From NCBI GenBank assembly GCA_027315105.1, contig DAHUYP010000068.1, positions 1 to 53,192 of the forward strand: a stretch of DNA of 53,192 bases. Direction: 5' to 3'. The position numbers and the translations under genes were made by a program. Source of the DNA: Gammaproteobacteria bacterium (lineage in GTDB: Bacteria > Pseudomonadota > Gammaproteobacteria > Steroidobacterales > Steroidobacteraceae). Positions 1-7,955 of this stretch are shown piece by piece (the stretch's first letter is position 1; the number at the start of each line of letters is the position of its first letter). The notes beneath the pieces were generated by a model that made no database searches, had not been told where the DNA came from, and saw nothing but the letters and a program-made list of their open reading frames with translations.

Positions 1-649
1 CCGCGAGCCCGGCGAGGGCCGCCGACAGTACGAATGCCAGCAGCTTGTAGCGGTTGATGTCGTACCCGAGCGACAGCGCCCGCGGTTCGTTCTCGCGGAT
101 CGCCTTGAGCACCTGTCCGTAGGGAGAGTGCACGATGCGGCGGATCAGCATGAACACGGCGGCGAACACCGCCAGCACGACGTAGTACATCACCACGTCG
201 GACTTCAGCGGCAGCAGGCCGAGCAGGCTGCCGCGCGGCACGTCCTGCAGACCGTTCTCGCCGCCGGTGAACGGTGCCTCGAGGCAGACGAAATACACCA
301 GCTGCGCCAGCGCCAGGGTCACCATTGCGAGGTAGATGCCGCGCCGCCGGATGGCGATCACGCCGATGCCCCAGCCGAGGGCCGCGGCGGCGGCGACGCC
401 GGCCAGGATCGCCGCCACGCTGCCCCAGCCGCGCGCGGTCACCAGCCAGGCGGTCGCGTAGGCGGCCGAGCCGAAGAACGCCGCGTGACCGAACGACAGC
501 ATGCCGCTGAAACCCAGCAGCAGATTGTAGGCGCAGGCGAACATCGCGAAGCACAGCAGCTTCATCATGAAGATCGGATAGATGCCGAACAGCGGCGCGG
601 CGAGCGCGAACAGGCCGGCAACCGTGTAGAAGAGGACCTCCGGGCGCAC
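1..649 (-). CDS. livM: Liv-type ABC transporter permease LivM (3' end cut by the window edge)
   Basis: Second inner-membrane permease of a branched-chain-amino-acid-type (HAAT) ABC importer. The frame reads from a GTG at 649 and is still open at base 1, giving 216 residues, about two thirds of a usual LivM. The start is supported by AAGGA just upstream and by its position 4 bases after the livH stop. Visible family features are long hydrophobic stretches, the FGHAAFFG segment in the first third, RRRGIYLAMVTLALAQLVYF in the middle, and the loop IRENEPRALSLGYDINRYK near the truncated end, which is the conserved cytoplasmic coupling region of LivM. It is the last visible gene of the livG-livF-SBP-livH-livM run. 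Substrate cannot be read from the permease. Confidence 0.9.
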   Translation of the reverse strand, partial: MRPEVLFYTVAGLFALAAPLFGIYPIFMMKLLCFAMFACAYNLLLGFSGMLSFGHAAFFGSAAYATAWLVTARGWGSVAAILAGVAAAAALGWGIGVIAIRRRGIYLAMVTLALAQLVYFVCLEAPFTGGENGLQDVPRGSLLGLLPLKSDVVMYYVVLAVFAAVFMLIRRIVHSPYGQVLKAIRENEPRALSLGYDINRYKLLAFVLSAALAGLA

Positions 650-653
650 GGGC

Positions 654-1538
654 CTATTCCTTGCCGAACAGTCCGGCCGGCCTGACGATCAGCACCACCG
701 CCATGATCACGAACACGATCACGTTCGAGGCCTCGGGATAGACCACCTTGGTGAAGCCCTCGATGATGCCGAGCGCCAGGCCACTGACGACCGAGCCGAG
801 GATCGAGCCCATGCCGCCGATCACCACCACCGCGAACACCACGGTCACGAGCGAGTTGCCCATGAGCGGCGTCACCAGCACCACCGGCGCCGCCAGCACT
901 CCGGCCAGCGCCGCCAGCGCCACCCCGCCGCCATAGGTCGCGGCCATGAGCAGCGGCACGTTGACGCCGAACGCCTGCAGCAGCGGCGCATTCTCGGTGG
1001 CGGAGCGCAGCGTCGCGCCCAGGCGGGTGCGCTCGATCAGGAACCAGGTCGTACCGCAGATGACCAGCGATGCGAGGATCACCCAGGCACGGTAGATCGG
1101 CAGGATCATGAAGCCGAGGTTCACCGCCCCCTGCAGCGCCCGCGGCACCGGGTAGGACTCGCCCGTGGCGCCGAAGCCCTCGCGCAGCGTGCCTTCCACC
1201 ACCAGCGCCAGCCCGAACGTGAGCAGCAGGCCATACAGCGGCTCGAGCTTGTAGACGTGGCGCAGCAGCAGCCGCTCCGACACGATGCCGAGCGCGCCGA
1301 CCGTCAGCGGCGCCAGCACCAGCGCCGCCCAGTAGTTGACGCCGAACCACTTCAGCCCGAGCAGCGCCGCGAACGCACCGAGGGTATAGAACGCGCCGTG
1401 GGCGAAATTGACCACGCCCATGAGGCCGAAGATCACGGCCAGGCCAAGGCTCAGCAGCGCGTAGAACGCGCCGTTCACGAGCCCGAGCATCAGCTGGCCG
1501 AGGATGACGGCGACCGGGACGCCGAACACCTGTGTCAC
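654..1538 (-). CDS. livH: Liv-type ABC transporter permease LivH
   Basis: First inner-membrane permease of the Liv-type importer, 294 residues, normal for LivH. It begins with GTG at 1538, with GAGGGTG about 10 bases upstream. The N-terminal half carries the family segment GLAVIFGLMGVVNFAHGAF (about residues 31-49), and the region around residues 188-215 (GVNVPLLMAATYGGGVALAA) is the cytoplasmic coupling loop followed by a membrane helix. Several further hydrophobic helices are evident and the protein ends in RPAGLFGKE, a common LivH ending. The 78-base gap to the binding-protein gene upstream holds two GC-rich inverted repeats; livM follows within 4 bases, so livH and livM are probably translated together. 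Confidence 0.93.
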   Translation of the reverse strand: MTQVFGVPVAVILGQLMLGLVNGAFYALLSLGLAVIFGLMGVVNFAHGAFYTLGAFAALLGLKWFGVNYWAALVLAPLTVGALGIVSERLLLRHVYKLEPLYGLLLTFGLALVVEGTLREGFGATGESYPVPRALQGAVNLGFMILPIYRAWVILASLVICGTTWFLIERTRLGATLRSATENAPLLQAFGVNVPLLMAATYGGGVALAALAGVLAAPVVLVTPLMGNSLVTVVFAVVVIGGMGSILGSVVSGLALGIIEGFTKVVYPEASNVIVFVIMAVVLIVRPAGLFGKE

Positions 1539-1561
1539 GGGCGGTTCACCCTCGAGCCGTC

Positions 1562-1610
1562 GCCGGGGCTTCTACCCGGCCCCGCCGCTGCGCACCCGGG
1601 CCGCATGCGG
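1562..1610 (-). terminator. Inverted repeats between the binding-protein gene and livH
   Basis: The 78-base gap contains two hairpin-capable elements: arms GCCGGG (1562-1567) and CCCGGC (1575-1580) around a 7-base loop, and the perfect palindrome CCGCATGCGG (1601-1610) just after the binding-protein stop. Neither is followed by a T-run, so a full intrinsic terminator is unlikely. Such hairpins often stabilise or partly attenuate an operon mRNA so that the binding protein is made in excess over the permeases. This role is inference. Confidence 0.35.
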
Positions 1611-1616
1611 GCCGGC

Positions 1617-2822
1617 TCATTTCGGTGCCAGTGCGCACAGGCCGGTGACCGGGCCGAACGCCTCCTCGCCGCTCATGCGCTTCACGACCCTGTAGTAGTC
1701 CCACGGATACTTGGACTCCTGCGGCGTCTTCACCTGCATGACGTACATGGTATGCACCATGACGCCGTCGGGCCGGATGTAGCCGCCCTTGGCGAACAGG
1801 TCGTTGATCCTGGTCTTCTTGAGCTCCGCCATCACCTTGTCGGGGTCGAGGGAGCCGACCGCCTTGACGGCCTTCAGATAGGTCATCGTGGCCGAGTAGG
1901 CCCCGGCATGGTCCATGGTCGGCTCGGCCTGCATCTTGGCGTAGAAGCGCTTGGCGAACGCGCGCGTGTCATCGTCCAGGTCCCAGTACCAGCCGGTGGT
2001 CAGGTACAGCCCCTGGGCCGTCTGCAGGCCGAGGCTGTGGATGTTGTTGATGAAGGCGAGCAGCGCCGCGGGCTTCATGGTCTTCGTGATGCCGAACTCG
2101 TTCGCGGCCTTGAGCGAGTTGCTGAAATCCCCGCCGGCGTTGGCGAGCGCGAGCACCTGCGCGCCGGAGCCCTGTGCCTGCAGCAGGAAAGACGAGAAAT
2201 CCGATGCGCCGAGCGGCACCCGCACCGAGCCGAGGTTCTTGCCGCCGTGCGCCTCGACCACCTTGGAGGCGGCATTCTGCAGCTGCGTGCCGAAGGCATA
2301 GTCCGCCGTAAGGTAGAACCACGTCTTGCCGCCGGCGTTGACGATCGCGGTCGCGGTGCCGTTGGCGAGCGCCGTGGTGTCGTATACGTAGTGCACGGTG
2401 TAGGGGGTGCAGTCCTCGTTGGTCAGCGACGCCCCGCCGGCGCCGACCACGAACAGCGGCACCTTCTTGGCCCCCGCGACTTTCGCCATGGCGATGTTGA
2501 CGCCGGTGTTGGAGCCGCCGATCAGCATGTTCAGGCCGTTCTGGTCCGCCCATTCGCGGAACTTCGACGCTCCCACGTCCGGCTTGTTCTGATGATCGGC
2601 GACCAGCACCACGATCTTCCTGCCGAGCACCGTGCCGCCGAAATCGGCGATCGCCATCCTGATGGCCTCGATGCCGCCCGCACCCTGCACGTCGGCGTAA
2701 TTGCCGGACAGATCATCGAGATCGCCGATCACGACCTCCCCGCCCGCGGCCGCCGCGGCAGGCCGCCCCGCCAGGGCCGCCAGAACCGCGGCCAGCCCGG
2801 CCGCCGCTATCTTGATCTTCAT
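1617..2822 (-). CDS. Periplasmic substrate-binding protein of the Liv-type ABC transporter
   Basis: Periplasmic binding protein (type 1 fold, Leu/Ile/Val-binding family), 401 residues. The start at 2822 has a strong AAGGAGA about 7 bases upstream. Residues 1-25 form a typical Sec signal peptide: MKIK, a hydrophobic Ala/Leu core, then an AAAA region before GGEVVIGDL, which is the first beta strand. ADHQNKPDVGASKFREW (about 90-106) is characteristic of a subfamily common in Alpha- and Betaproteobacteria whose members bind diverse carboxylates and aromatics, so a branched-chain amino acid substrate is not assured. It sits between livF and livH, unlike the classic E. coli order in which livK comes first. 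Ligand unknown. Confidence 0.9.
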   Translation of the reverse strand: MKIKIAAAGLAAVLAALAGRPAAAAAGGEVVIGDLDDLSGNYADVQGAGGIEAIRMAIADFGGTVLGRKIVVLVADHQNKPDVGASKFREWADQNGLNMLIGGSNTGVNIAMAKVAGAKKVPLFVVGAGGASLTNEDCTPYTVHYVYDTTALANGTATAIVNAGGKTWFYLTADYAFGTQLQNAASKVVEAHGGKNLGSVRVPLGASDFSSFLLQAQGSGAQVLALANAGGDFSNSLKAANEFGITKTMKPAALLAFINNIHSLGLQTAQGLYLTTGWYWDLDDDTRAFAKRFYAKMQAEPTMDHAGAYSATMTYLKAVKAVGSLDPDKVMAELKKTRINDLFAKGGYIRPDGVMVHTMYVMQVKTPQESKYPWDYYRVVKRMSGEEAFGPVTGLCALAPK

Positions 2823-2853
2823 GCCAGTTCTCCTTGTATTGAGTACGCGCGCA

Positions 2854-3558
2854 TCAGACCCCGAGCCTCACGTTCAGCGCCGCCCGCCTGCCTTCGAGCT
2901 CCGAGGCGGCGAAGTGGTCCACGATCTGGCCGTGCTCCATGACGTAGAAGCGGTCCGCCAGCGGCAGGGCAAAACGAAAATTCTGTTCCACCATGACGAT
3001 CGTGTAGCCCTTCTCGCGTAGCGCGTGGATCGTGCGCGACAGCACCTGCACGATGACCGGCGCCAGGCCCTCCGAGATCTCGTCGAGCAACAGCAGCTTG
3101 GCGCCGGTGCGCAGAATGCGCGCCACGGCGAGCATCTGCTGCTCCCCCCCGGACAGGCGCGTGCCCGGGGTCGCGCCCCTGTCCCGCAGGTTCGGAAACA
3201 TAGTATAGATTTCGTCGATCGACATCCCGCCGGAGCCGACCGGCGGCGGCAGCAGCAGGTTCTCCTGCGCCGTCAGGCTCGCATAGATGCCCCGCTCCTC
3301 CGGGCAATAGCCGATGCCGAGGCGCGCGATCCGGTGCGGCGGCAGGCCGATCGCCTCGCGACCGTTGATCATCACCGAACCGGAGCGGCTGCCGACCAGG
3401 CCGATGATCGCCTTGAGGGTGGTGGTGCGGCCGGAGCCGTTGCGGCCCAGCAGAATCACCACCTCGCCGGCGTGGACCTTGAAATCGACCCCGTGCAGGA
3501 TGTGCGACTCGCCGTAGAAGGCGTGCAGATCGGTGACGCGCAGCAGCTCCGCGGCCAT
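2854..3558 (-). CDS. livF: Liv-type ABC transporter ATP-binding protein LivF
   Basis: Cytoplasmic ATPase subunit of the importer, 234 residues, the usual LivF size. The ATG at 3558 overlaps the livG stop (TGATG), indicating translational coupling. Walker A lies at residues 38-45 but reads GRNGSGRT: the canonical lysine is arginine at residue 44. The codon is clearly CGC on the coding strand. The signature LSGGEQQ and the Walker B segment LLLLDEISEGLAP are intact, followed by a normal H-loop region (VMVEQNFRFAL). A Lys-to-Arg change would usually impair ATP hydrolysis, but some Liv-type subfamilies may carry it naturally, so this is not evidence of a dead gene. Confidence 0.92.
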   Translation of the reverse strand: MAAELLRVTDLHAFYGESHILHGVDFKVHAGEVVILLGRNGSGRTTTLKAIIGLVGSRSGSVMINGREAIGLPPHRIARLGIGYCPEERGIYASLTAQENLLLPPPVGSGGMSIDEIYTMFPNLRDRGATPGTRLSGGEQQMLAVARILRTGAKLLLLDEISEGLAPVIVQVLSRTIHALREKGYTIVMVEQNFRFALPLADRFYVMEHGQIVDHFAASELEGRRAALNVRLGV

Positions 3559-4331
3559 CAGTGCGCGCCCCCGAGCTCGGCATCGGAGCTGCCCATGTAG
3601 GCTTCGATGACGAGCGGATTCTTCGACACCTCGGCGTAGGCCCCGTCGGCGATGATCTGGCCGCGCTGCAGGACCGTGATGCGGTCCGCGATCGTCGACA
3701 CCACGCTCATGTTGTGCTCGACCATCAGGACCGTGCGATCGTGCGCGACCTTCCTGATCAGGCTCGTGATGCGCTCGACGTCCTCGTGGCCCATGCCCTG
3801 GGTCGGCTCGTCGAGCAGCATCAGCTGCGGGTCCATCGCCAGCGTGGTGGCGAGCTCCAGCGCGCGCTTGCGGCCGTACGGCAGCTCGACCGCGACCATC
3901 CTGGCATAGGGGCCCAGATCCACCGCCTCCAGCAGTTCCATGCCCCGGGCATGCAGCACCCGCAGGCTCGACTCCGGCTTCCAGAAGTGAAACGACGTGC
4001 CGAGCGTTCGCTGCAGCCCGAGGCGCACGTTCTCGAGCACCGTGAGATGCGGGAACACCGCCGACATCTGGAACGAGCGCACCACGCCGCGGCGCGCGAC
4101 CTCGGCCGGGTTTTCCGCGGTGATGTCCTGGCCGTTGAAGAAGATCCGGCCGCGCGTGGGCACCAGGAACTTGGTCAGCAGGTTGAAGAAGGTCGTCTTG
4201 CCGGCCCCGTTCGGCCCGATCAGCGCGTGGATGTCGCCGCGGCGCACCTCGAGGTCGATGTCGCTCACGGCGACGAAGCCGTTGAACTCCTTGGTGAGCC
4301 CGCGTGATTCGATGATCGCGTCGTCAGCCAT
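3558..4331 (-). CDS. livG: Liv-type ABC transporter ATP-binding protein LivG
   Basis: Cytoplasmic ATPase subunit, 257 residues from the ATG at 4331 (MADDAIIESRGLTKEF). The same frame stays open far upstream, but that extension lies antisense to other genes and has no homology-like content, so the short form is chosen. Walker A GPNGAGKT is at 39-46. The signature reads LPYGRKRALELATTL instead of LSGGQ, a variant typical of LivG. Walker B is LMLLDEPTQGM, followed by MVEHNMSVV with the switch histidine. First gene of the liv run, divergent from the GST gene across a 228-base gap. Confidence 0.93.
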   Translation of the reverse strand: MADDAIIESRGLTKEFNGFVAVSDIDLEVRRGDIHALIGPNGAGKTTFFNLLTKFLVPTRGRIFFNGQDITAENPAEVARRGVVRSFQMSAVFPHLTVLENVRLGLQRTLGTSFHFWKPESSLRVLHARGMELLEAVDLGPYARMVAVELPYGRKRALELATTLAMDPQLMLLDEPTQGMGHEDVERITSLIRKVAHDRTVLMVEHNMSVVSTIADRITVLQRGQIIADGAYAEVSKNPLVIEAYMGSSDAELGGAH

Positions 4332-4559
4332 GCACTGCCACGTTGCCGCCCAGCCGTATGCTCCGGGCGCGCCCCCCCGGTTCCGCATCATGCGGCAGAG
4401 GGCGAACGCATGGCAAAATTGCGCTTCCCGGCCGAACCGGGTACGGGCGATCCATGCGGGTCCGGCCCGCCCGGCAGCGCGGCGAGCGTCCGGCTCGAGC
4501 AGCGGATACCGGCCGGATGTCCGATACTGTCCGTCCGAGGCACCGCGAGGCAAGCAGCC
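4332..4559. promoter_or_regulatory. Divergent control region between livG and the GST gene, with a 13-base palindrome
   Basis: The 228-base gap must hold the promoters for the liv genes (minus) and the GST gene (plus). The clearest element is the near-perfect inverted repeat CCGCAT-C-ATGCGG at 4383-4395, about 52 bases before the livG start, a plausible operator. A related palindrome, CCGCATGCGG, occurs at 1601-1610 inside the same operon. GAGG lies about 10 bases upstream of the GST ATG. I could not assign -35/-10 boxes with confidence. Confidence 0.35.
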
Positions 4560-5258
4560 ATGATCGACCTCTACTACTGGACCACCCCGAACGGCCACAA
4601 GATCACGATATTCCTCGAGGAGACCGGCCTGCCCTACCGCATCGTGCCGGTCAACATCGGCGTCGGCGACCAATTCAAGCCCGGGTTCCTGGCGCTCGCG
4701 CCGAACAACCGCATCCCCGCGATCGTCGATGACGATCCGGCCGAGCCCGGACCGCCGCTGAGCGTGTTCGAATCCGGCGCCATCCTGCTCTATCTGGCCG
4801 AGAAGACCGGCCGCTTCCTGCCCCGCGACCTGCGCGGCCGCGTCGAGGCGCTGCAATGGCTGTTCTGGCAGATGGCCGGGCTCGGGCCCATGGCCGGCCA
4901 GAACCACCATTTCTCGCAGTACGCGCCCGAGAAGATTCCGTACGCGATCGAGCGCTACGTGAAGGAAACCGGCCGCCTGTATGCGGTGCTCGACCGGCGC
5001 CTCGCCGACCGCGAGTTCGTCGCCGGCGGCTACTCGATCGCCGACATGGCGGCCTATCCGTGGATCGTGCCGCACGAGCGCCAGGGCCAGAGGCTCGAGG
5101 ACTTTCCGAACCTCAAGCGCTGGTTCGAGACGATCGGTGCGCGAGCGGCGGTGCAGCGCGCCTACGAGCGCGCCAAGGCGATCAACACCCAACCGACCGT
5201 GAGCGAGCAGGCGAAGAAGATCCTGTTCGGGCAGGACGCGGGTACGGTCGCCCGCTAG
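4560..5258 (+). CDS. yfcG: YfcG/YghU-like glutathione S-transferase (Nu class)
   Basis: Cytoplasmic thioredoxin-fold protein, 232 residues. The start MIDLYYWTTPNGHKIT matches the N-terminus of E. coli YfcG (MIDLY...TPNGHKIT), so ATG 4560 is taken rather than in-frame starts further upstream. The TPN motif (Thr9-Pro10-Asn11) that replaces the catalytic Tyr/Ser/Cys of other GST classes is present, as are ESGAILLYLAEKTGRF (71-86) and GLGPMAGQNHHF (108-119), all Nu-class hallmarks. Family members show disulfide-bond reductase and peroxidase activity with glutathione. pheA follows 39 bases later on the same strand and may be co-transcribed, with no obvious functional link. Confidence 0.92.
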   Translation: MIDLYYWTTPNGHKITIFLEETGLPYRIVPVNIGVGDQFKPGFLALAPNNRIPAIVDDDPAEPGPPLSVFESGAILLYLAEKTGRFLPRDLRGRVEALQWLFWQMAGLGPMAGQNHHFSQYAPEKIPYAIERYVKETGRLYAVLDRRLADREFVAGGYSIADMAAYPWIVPHERQGQRLEDFPNLKRWFETIGARAAVQRAYERAKAINTQPTVSEQAKKILFGQDAGTVAR

Positions 5259-5297
5259 CGCGGGCGCGCACCCGAGCGCGGCGCGCAGGCTGCACGG

Positions 5298-6155
5298 ATG
5301 AACCGGATCATTTCGTTTCAAGGCGAGCAGGGCGCCAACTCGCACATCGCGTGCCTGCAGGCGCGTCCGGGCTGGACGCCGCTGCCGTGCGACACCTTCG
5401 AGGACGCGCTGGCGGCGGTCGCCGACGGCGTCGCCGGACTGGCGATGATTCCGATCGAGAACTCGATCGCCGGCCGCGTCGCCGACATCCACCACCTGCT
5501 GCCCGCATCCGGCCTGTCGATCGTGGACGAACATTTCCTGCCGGTACATTTTCATCTGCTGGCGGTCGGGGGCGCGAGGCTCGAGCAGATCACGCACGTG
5601 CACAGCCACATCCACGCGCTCGGCCAGTGCCGCCGGTTCATCCGCCGGCTTGGCGCCAAGGCCGAGCCGGCGGGCGACACCGCGGGCGCGGCGCGCGAGA
5701 TCGCGCAGCGCGCCGATCCCGCGCACGCCTGCCTCGCCCCGCCGCTGGCGGCGGGCATCTATGGCCTCAGCGTGCTGGCCGGGAACGTCGAGGACGAGCC
5801 GGACAACACCACCCGGTTCATCATCATGGCCAGCGCGCCCGAACCGCCGCCGCCCGATCGCGGTCCGTGCGTCACCAGCTTCATCTTCCGCGTCAGGAAC
5901 GTGCCCGGCGCGCTCTACAAGGCGATGGGCGGATTCGCCACCAACGGCGTCAACATGACCAAGCTCGAGAGCTACCAGCTCGACGGCAGCTTCACCGCCA
6001 CGCAGTTTCACGCCGACATCGAAGGCCATCCGGCGCACGCCGGCGTGGCGCGGGCGCTGGAGGAGCTGCAGTTCTTCTGCACCCAGTTCCGCATCCTGGG
6101 TGTCTACCCCGCGGCGCCGCGCCGTGCCGCAACGCGCGCCGCCGGCGCGCCGTAG
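5298..6155 (+). CDS. pheA: Prephenate dehydratase (monofunctional, with ACT domain)
   Basis: Converts prephenate to phenylpyruvate in phenylalanine synthesis. At 285 residues it is a stand-alone dehydratase without the chorismate mutase domain of enteric PheA. The catalytic domain shows AMIPIENSIAGRV (49-61), VHSHIHALGQC (101-111) and the Thr-Arg-Phe active-site motif at 172-174 (DNTTRF). The ACT regulatory domain begins around 195 with NVPGALYKAMGGFATNGVN and has TKLESYQ where the phenylalanine-binding ESRP motif is expected; this ESYQ form is common in alphaproteobacterial-type enzymes, so feedback inhibition is likely but not certain. The last codons fall in a GC-rich hairpin. Confidence 0.93.
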   Translation: MNRIISFQGEQGANSHIACLQARPGWTPLPCDTFEDALAAVADGVAGLAMIPIENSIAGRVADIHHLLPASGLSIVDEHFLPVHFHLLAVGGARLEQITHVHSHIHALGQCRRFIRRLGAKAEPAGDTAGAAREIAQRADPAHACLAPPLAAGIYGLSVLAGNVEDEPDNTTRFIIMASAPEPPPPDRGPCVTSFIFRVRNVPGALYKAMGGFATNGVNMTKLESYQLDGSFTATQFHADIEGHPAHAGVARALEELQFFCTQFRILGVYPAAPRRAATRAAGAP

Positions 6156-6190
6156 CGCCGTAGCGCCGCCTGCGCCGCCCGCGCCGCGGA
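6134..6190. terminator. Hairpin and GCGCCG tandem repeats between pheA and the antiporter gene
   Basis: Two convergent genes end here. Arms GCGCGCC (6134-6140) and GGCGCGC (6144-6150) pair around a 3-base loop at the extreme 3' end of pheA, and about five degenerate 8-9-base units beginning GCGCCG follow to about 6190. There is no T-run. The hairpin may end or protect both transcripts; the repeats may be simple slippage products. Confidence 0.4.
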
Positions 6191-6194
6191 CCGC

Positions 6195-7805
6195 TCACAG
6201 CGCCGGTTCGGCGCGCACGTTCGCCACCGCGGCGTCGCGCAGGTCGAGCTCGCGCTCGATGCGCCGGCGAGCCTCGTCCTTGAGCTCGCCGCGGCTGTAC
6301 AGGTCGTTGATGAATTCCCGCTCCGCGGCGATCAGCAGCCGTTCGAGCTCGTCATCGAGATTCACGCGCAGCTTGTCGTCGTCGCCGTCGGCGCTGCGGC
6401 TCTCGATCTGCCGCAGCCGCTCGCGGTGCCGCGCGCAGAGCTGCGCGATGACGCTCTCCGGCAACCCGCGTTGCGCCCCGAGTGCGCGCAGGCGCTCGAT
6501 CGCGGCCTCGATCGAGCGCCGGCGCGCCTGCAGCTCCATGGCTCTCTCGTCGTCGCGCTCGCGCTGCCCGGCATGGGCAAGCCCCAGCGCCCGAATCACC
6601 CGGGGCAGCGTCAGGCCCTGGCCCACCAGCGTCACCAGCACGACGACGAAGGCGAGGAACAGCACCAGGTCGCGCTGCGGGAATGGCACGCCGTCCTCGG
6701 TCGCCAGTGGGATCGCGAGCGCGGCCGCCAGCGAGACGATGCCGCGAACGCCGGTGTAGGCGAGCACGAACGGCCATTGCCAGGGCGGCGACGGATCGGC
6801 GCGCGCGATCGACGGCACCAGCCAGCGCGGCACGTAGGTCGCGGGGTACATCCACACGAAGCGCGTCAGGATGACGACCGCACAGACCACCGCCGCCGAC
6901 ACGGCCAGCTCGGCCACCGGCGCGCCCCGGGTGCCCGCAAACAGCGTGCGCGCCTGCAGGCCGGTCAGCAGGAACACCATGCCTTCGATGACGTAGACGA
7001 GAAAGTCCCAGAAGAAGATGCCCTGCAGCCGGGTCGGCGCGCTGATGAGCCGCAGTCCGTTCCAGCTGATGTACAGTCCCGCGGTCACGGTCGCGAGCAC
7101 GCCGGAGCCGCCCAGGTACTGCGGCGGCCAGTAGGCCAGGAACGGCGTCAGCACCGACAGCAGGATCTCGACCCGCGGATCGCGCACCCAGCGGCGCAGA
7201 TGCAGCATCATCCAGCCGCTGATCAGGCCCCACAGCAGCTCGCCGGCCACGATGGCGGCGAACGTGCCCACGGCATGGCCGATCGAGAACAGGCCGCCGC
7301 CGACGGCCGCGACCGCGAAGCGGTACAGGATCAGCGCCGTCGCATCGTTGGCGAGCCCCTCGCCCTCCAGGATGACGACGATGCGCCGCGGCAGCTGCAT
7401 GCGGCGCGCGATCGACAGCGGCGCCACGGCGTCCGGCGGCGAGACGATGGCGCCGAGCACGAAGCCCACCGGCCAGGGGAAACCCAGCAGCCAATGACTG
7501 GCCGCGGCAACCGCGATGGTCGTGAACACGACGCAGCCCACGGCCAGCAGCGAGATCGGGCGCAGATTGAAGCGGAATTCGCGCCAGCTCATCGCCACCG
7601 AGGAGGAGTAGATGACCGGCGGCAGCACCAGCAGCAGCACCACGTCCGGCGCGAGCCGCACCGTCGGCAACCCCGGCAGCAGCGCCAGCGCCACCCCCGT
7701 CAGCACCAGCAGGATGGCGGGCGGAATATCGAGCCGCGCAGCGAGCACCGCGACCGCGGCGATCACGATCAGCAGCAGCACCAGGACCTGGAGCGTCACG
7801 ATCAT
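6195..7805 (-). CDS. CPA1-family Na+(K+)/H+ antiporter
   Basis: Inner-membrane monovalent cation/proton antiporter of the NhaP/YjcE branch, 536 residues. The N-terminal two thirds hold about 11-12 hydrophobic helices. The ion-binding Asn-Asp pair is in GEGLANDATALILYR (N153, D154), and the preceding helix carries GAIVSPPDAVAPL (119-130), the CPA1 equivalent of the first crossing motif. After residue 400 comes a highly charged cytoplasmic tail (arginine- and glutamate-rich, probably helical) typical of this branch and often regulatory. It is convergent with pheA and divergent from the HpnB-like gene. It could help convert between Na+ and H+ gradients made by the N-ATPase nearby; that link is inference. 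Confidence 0.88.
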   Translation of the reverse strand: MIVTLQVLVLLLIVIAAVAVLAARLDIPPAILLVLTGVALALLPGLPTVRLAPDVVLLLVLPPVIYSSSVAMSWREFRFNLRPISLLAVGCVVFTTIAVAAASHWLLGFPWPVGFVLGAIVSPPDAVAPLSIARRMQLPRRIVVILEGEGLANDATALILYRFAVAAVGGGLFSIGHAVGTFAAIVAGELLWGLISGWMMLHLRRWVRDPRVEILLSVLTPFLAYWPPQYLGGSGVLATVTAGLYISWNGLRLISAPTRLQGIFFWDFLVYVIEGMVFLLTGLQARTLFAGTRGAPVAELAVSAAVVCAVVILTRFVWMYPATYVPRWLVPSIARADPSPPWQWPFVLAYTGVRGIVSLAAALAIPLATEDGVPFPQRDLVLFLAFVVVLVTLVGQGLTLPRVIRALGLAHAGQRERDDERAMELQARRRSIEAAIERLRALGAQRGLPESVIAQLCARHRERLRQIESRSADGDDDKLRVNLDDELERLLIAAEREFINDLYSRGELKDEARRRIERELDLRDAAVANVRAEPAL

Positions 7806-7955
7806 GTGCCGTCATCCCTGGTCAGCATGTCCCTCACCCGCACCGCGAGCCCCGGCCGCCGCTTCGCCTTCCCATCCGGCACCTCCCACGTCATCATCCC
7901 GCCCGATGCCGACCATAGGATATCGGGGCCGGCCCGCCGTGTGTGAGACCGACGC

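Noticed and set aside
4410..4559. Upstream start for the GST gene
   Set aside because: The E. coli-like N-terminus begins at ATG 4560, which has a GAGG site; the extension is Arg/Pro-rich.
4332..6038. In-frame upstream extension of livG giving one frame of 826 codons
   Set aside because: The extension is antisense to the GST and pheA genes, Arg/Asp/His-rich without family motifs, and livG has a normal start at 4331.
6156..6190. GCGCCG repeats considered as a CRISPR-like array
   Set aside because: Units of 8-9 bases with no spacers; a simple degenerate repeat.
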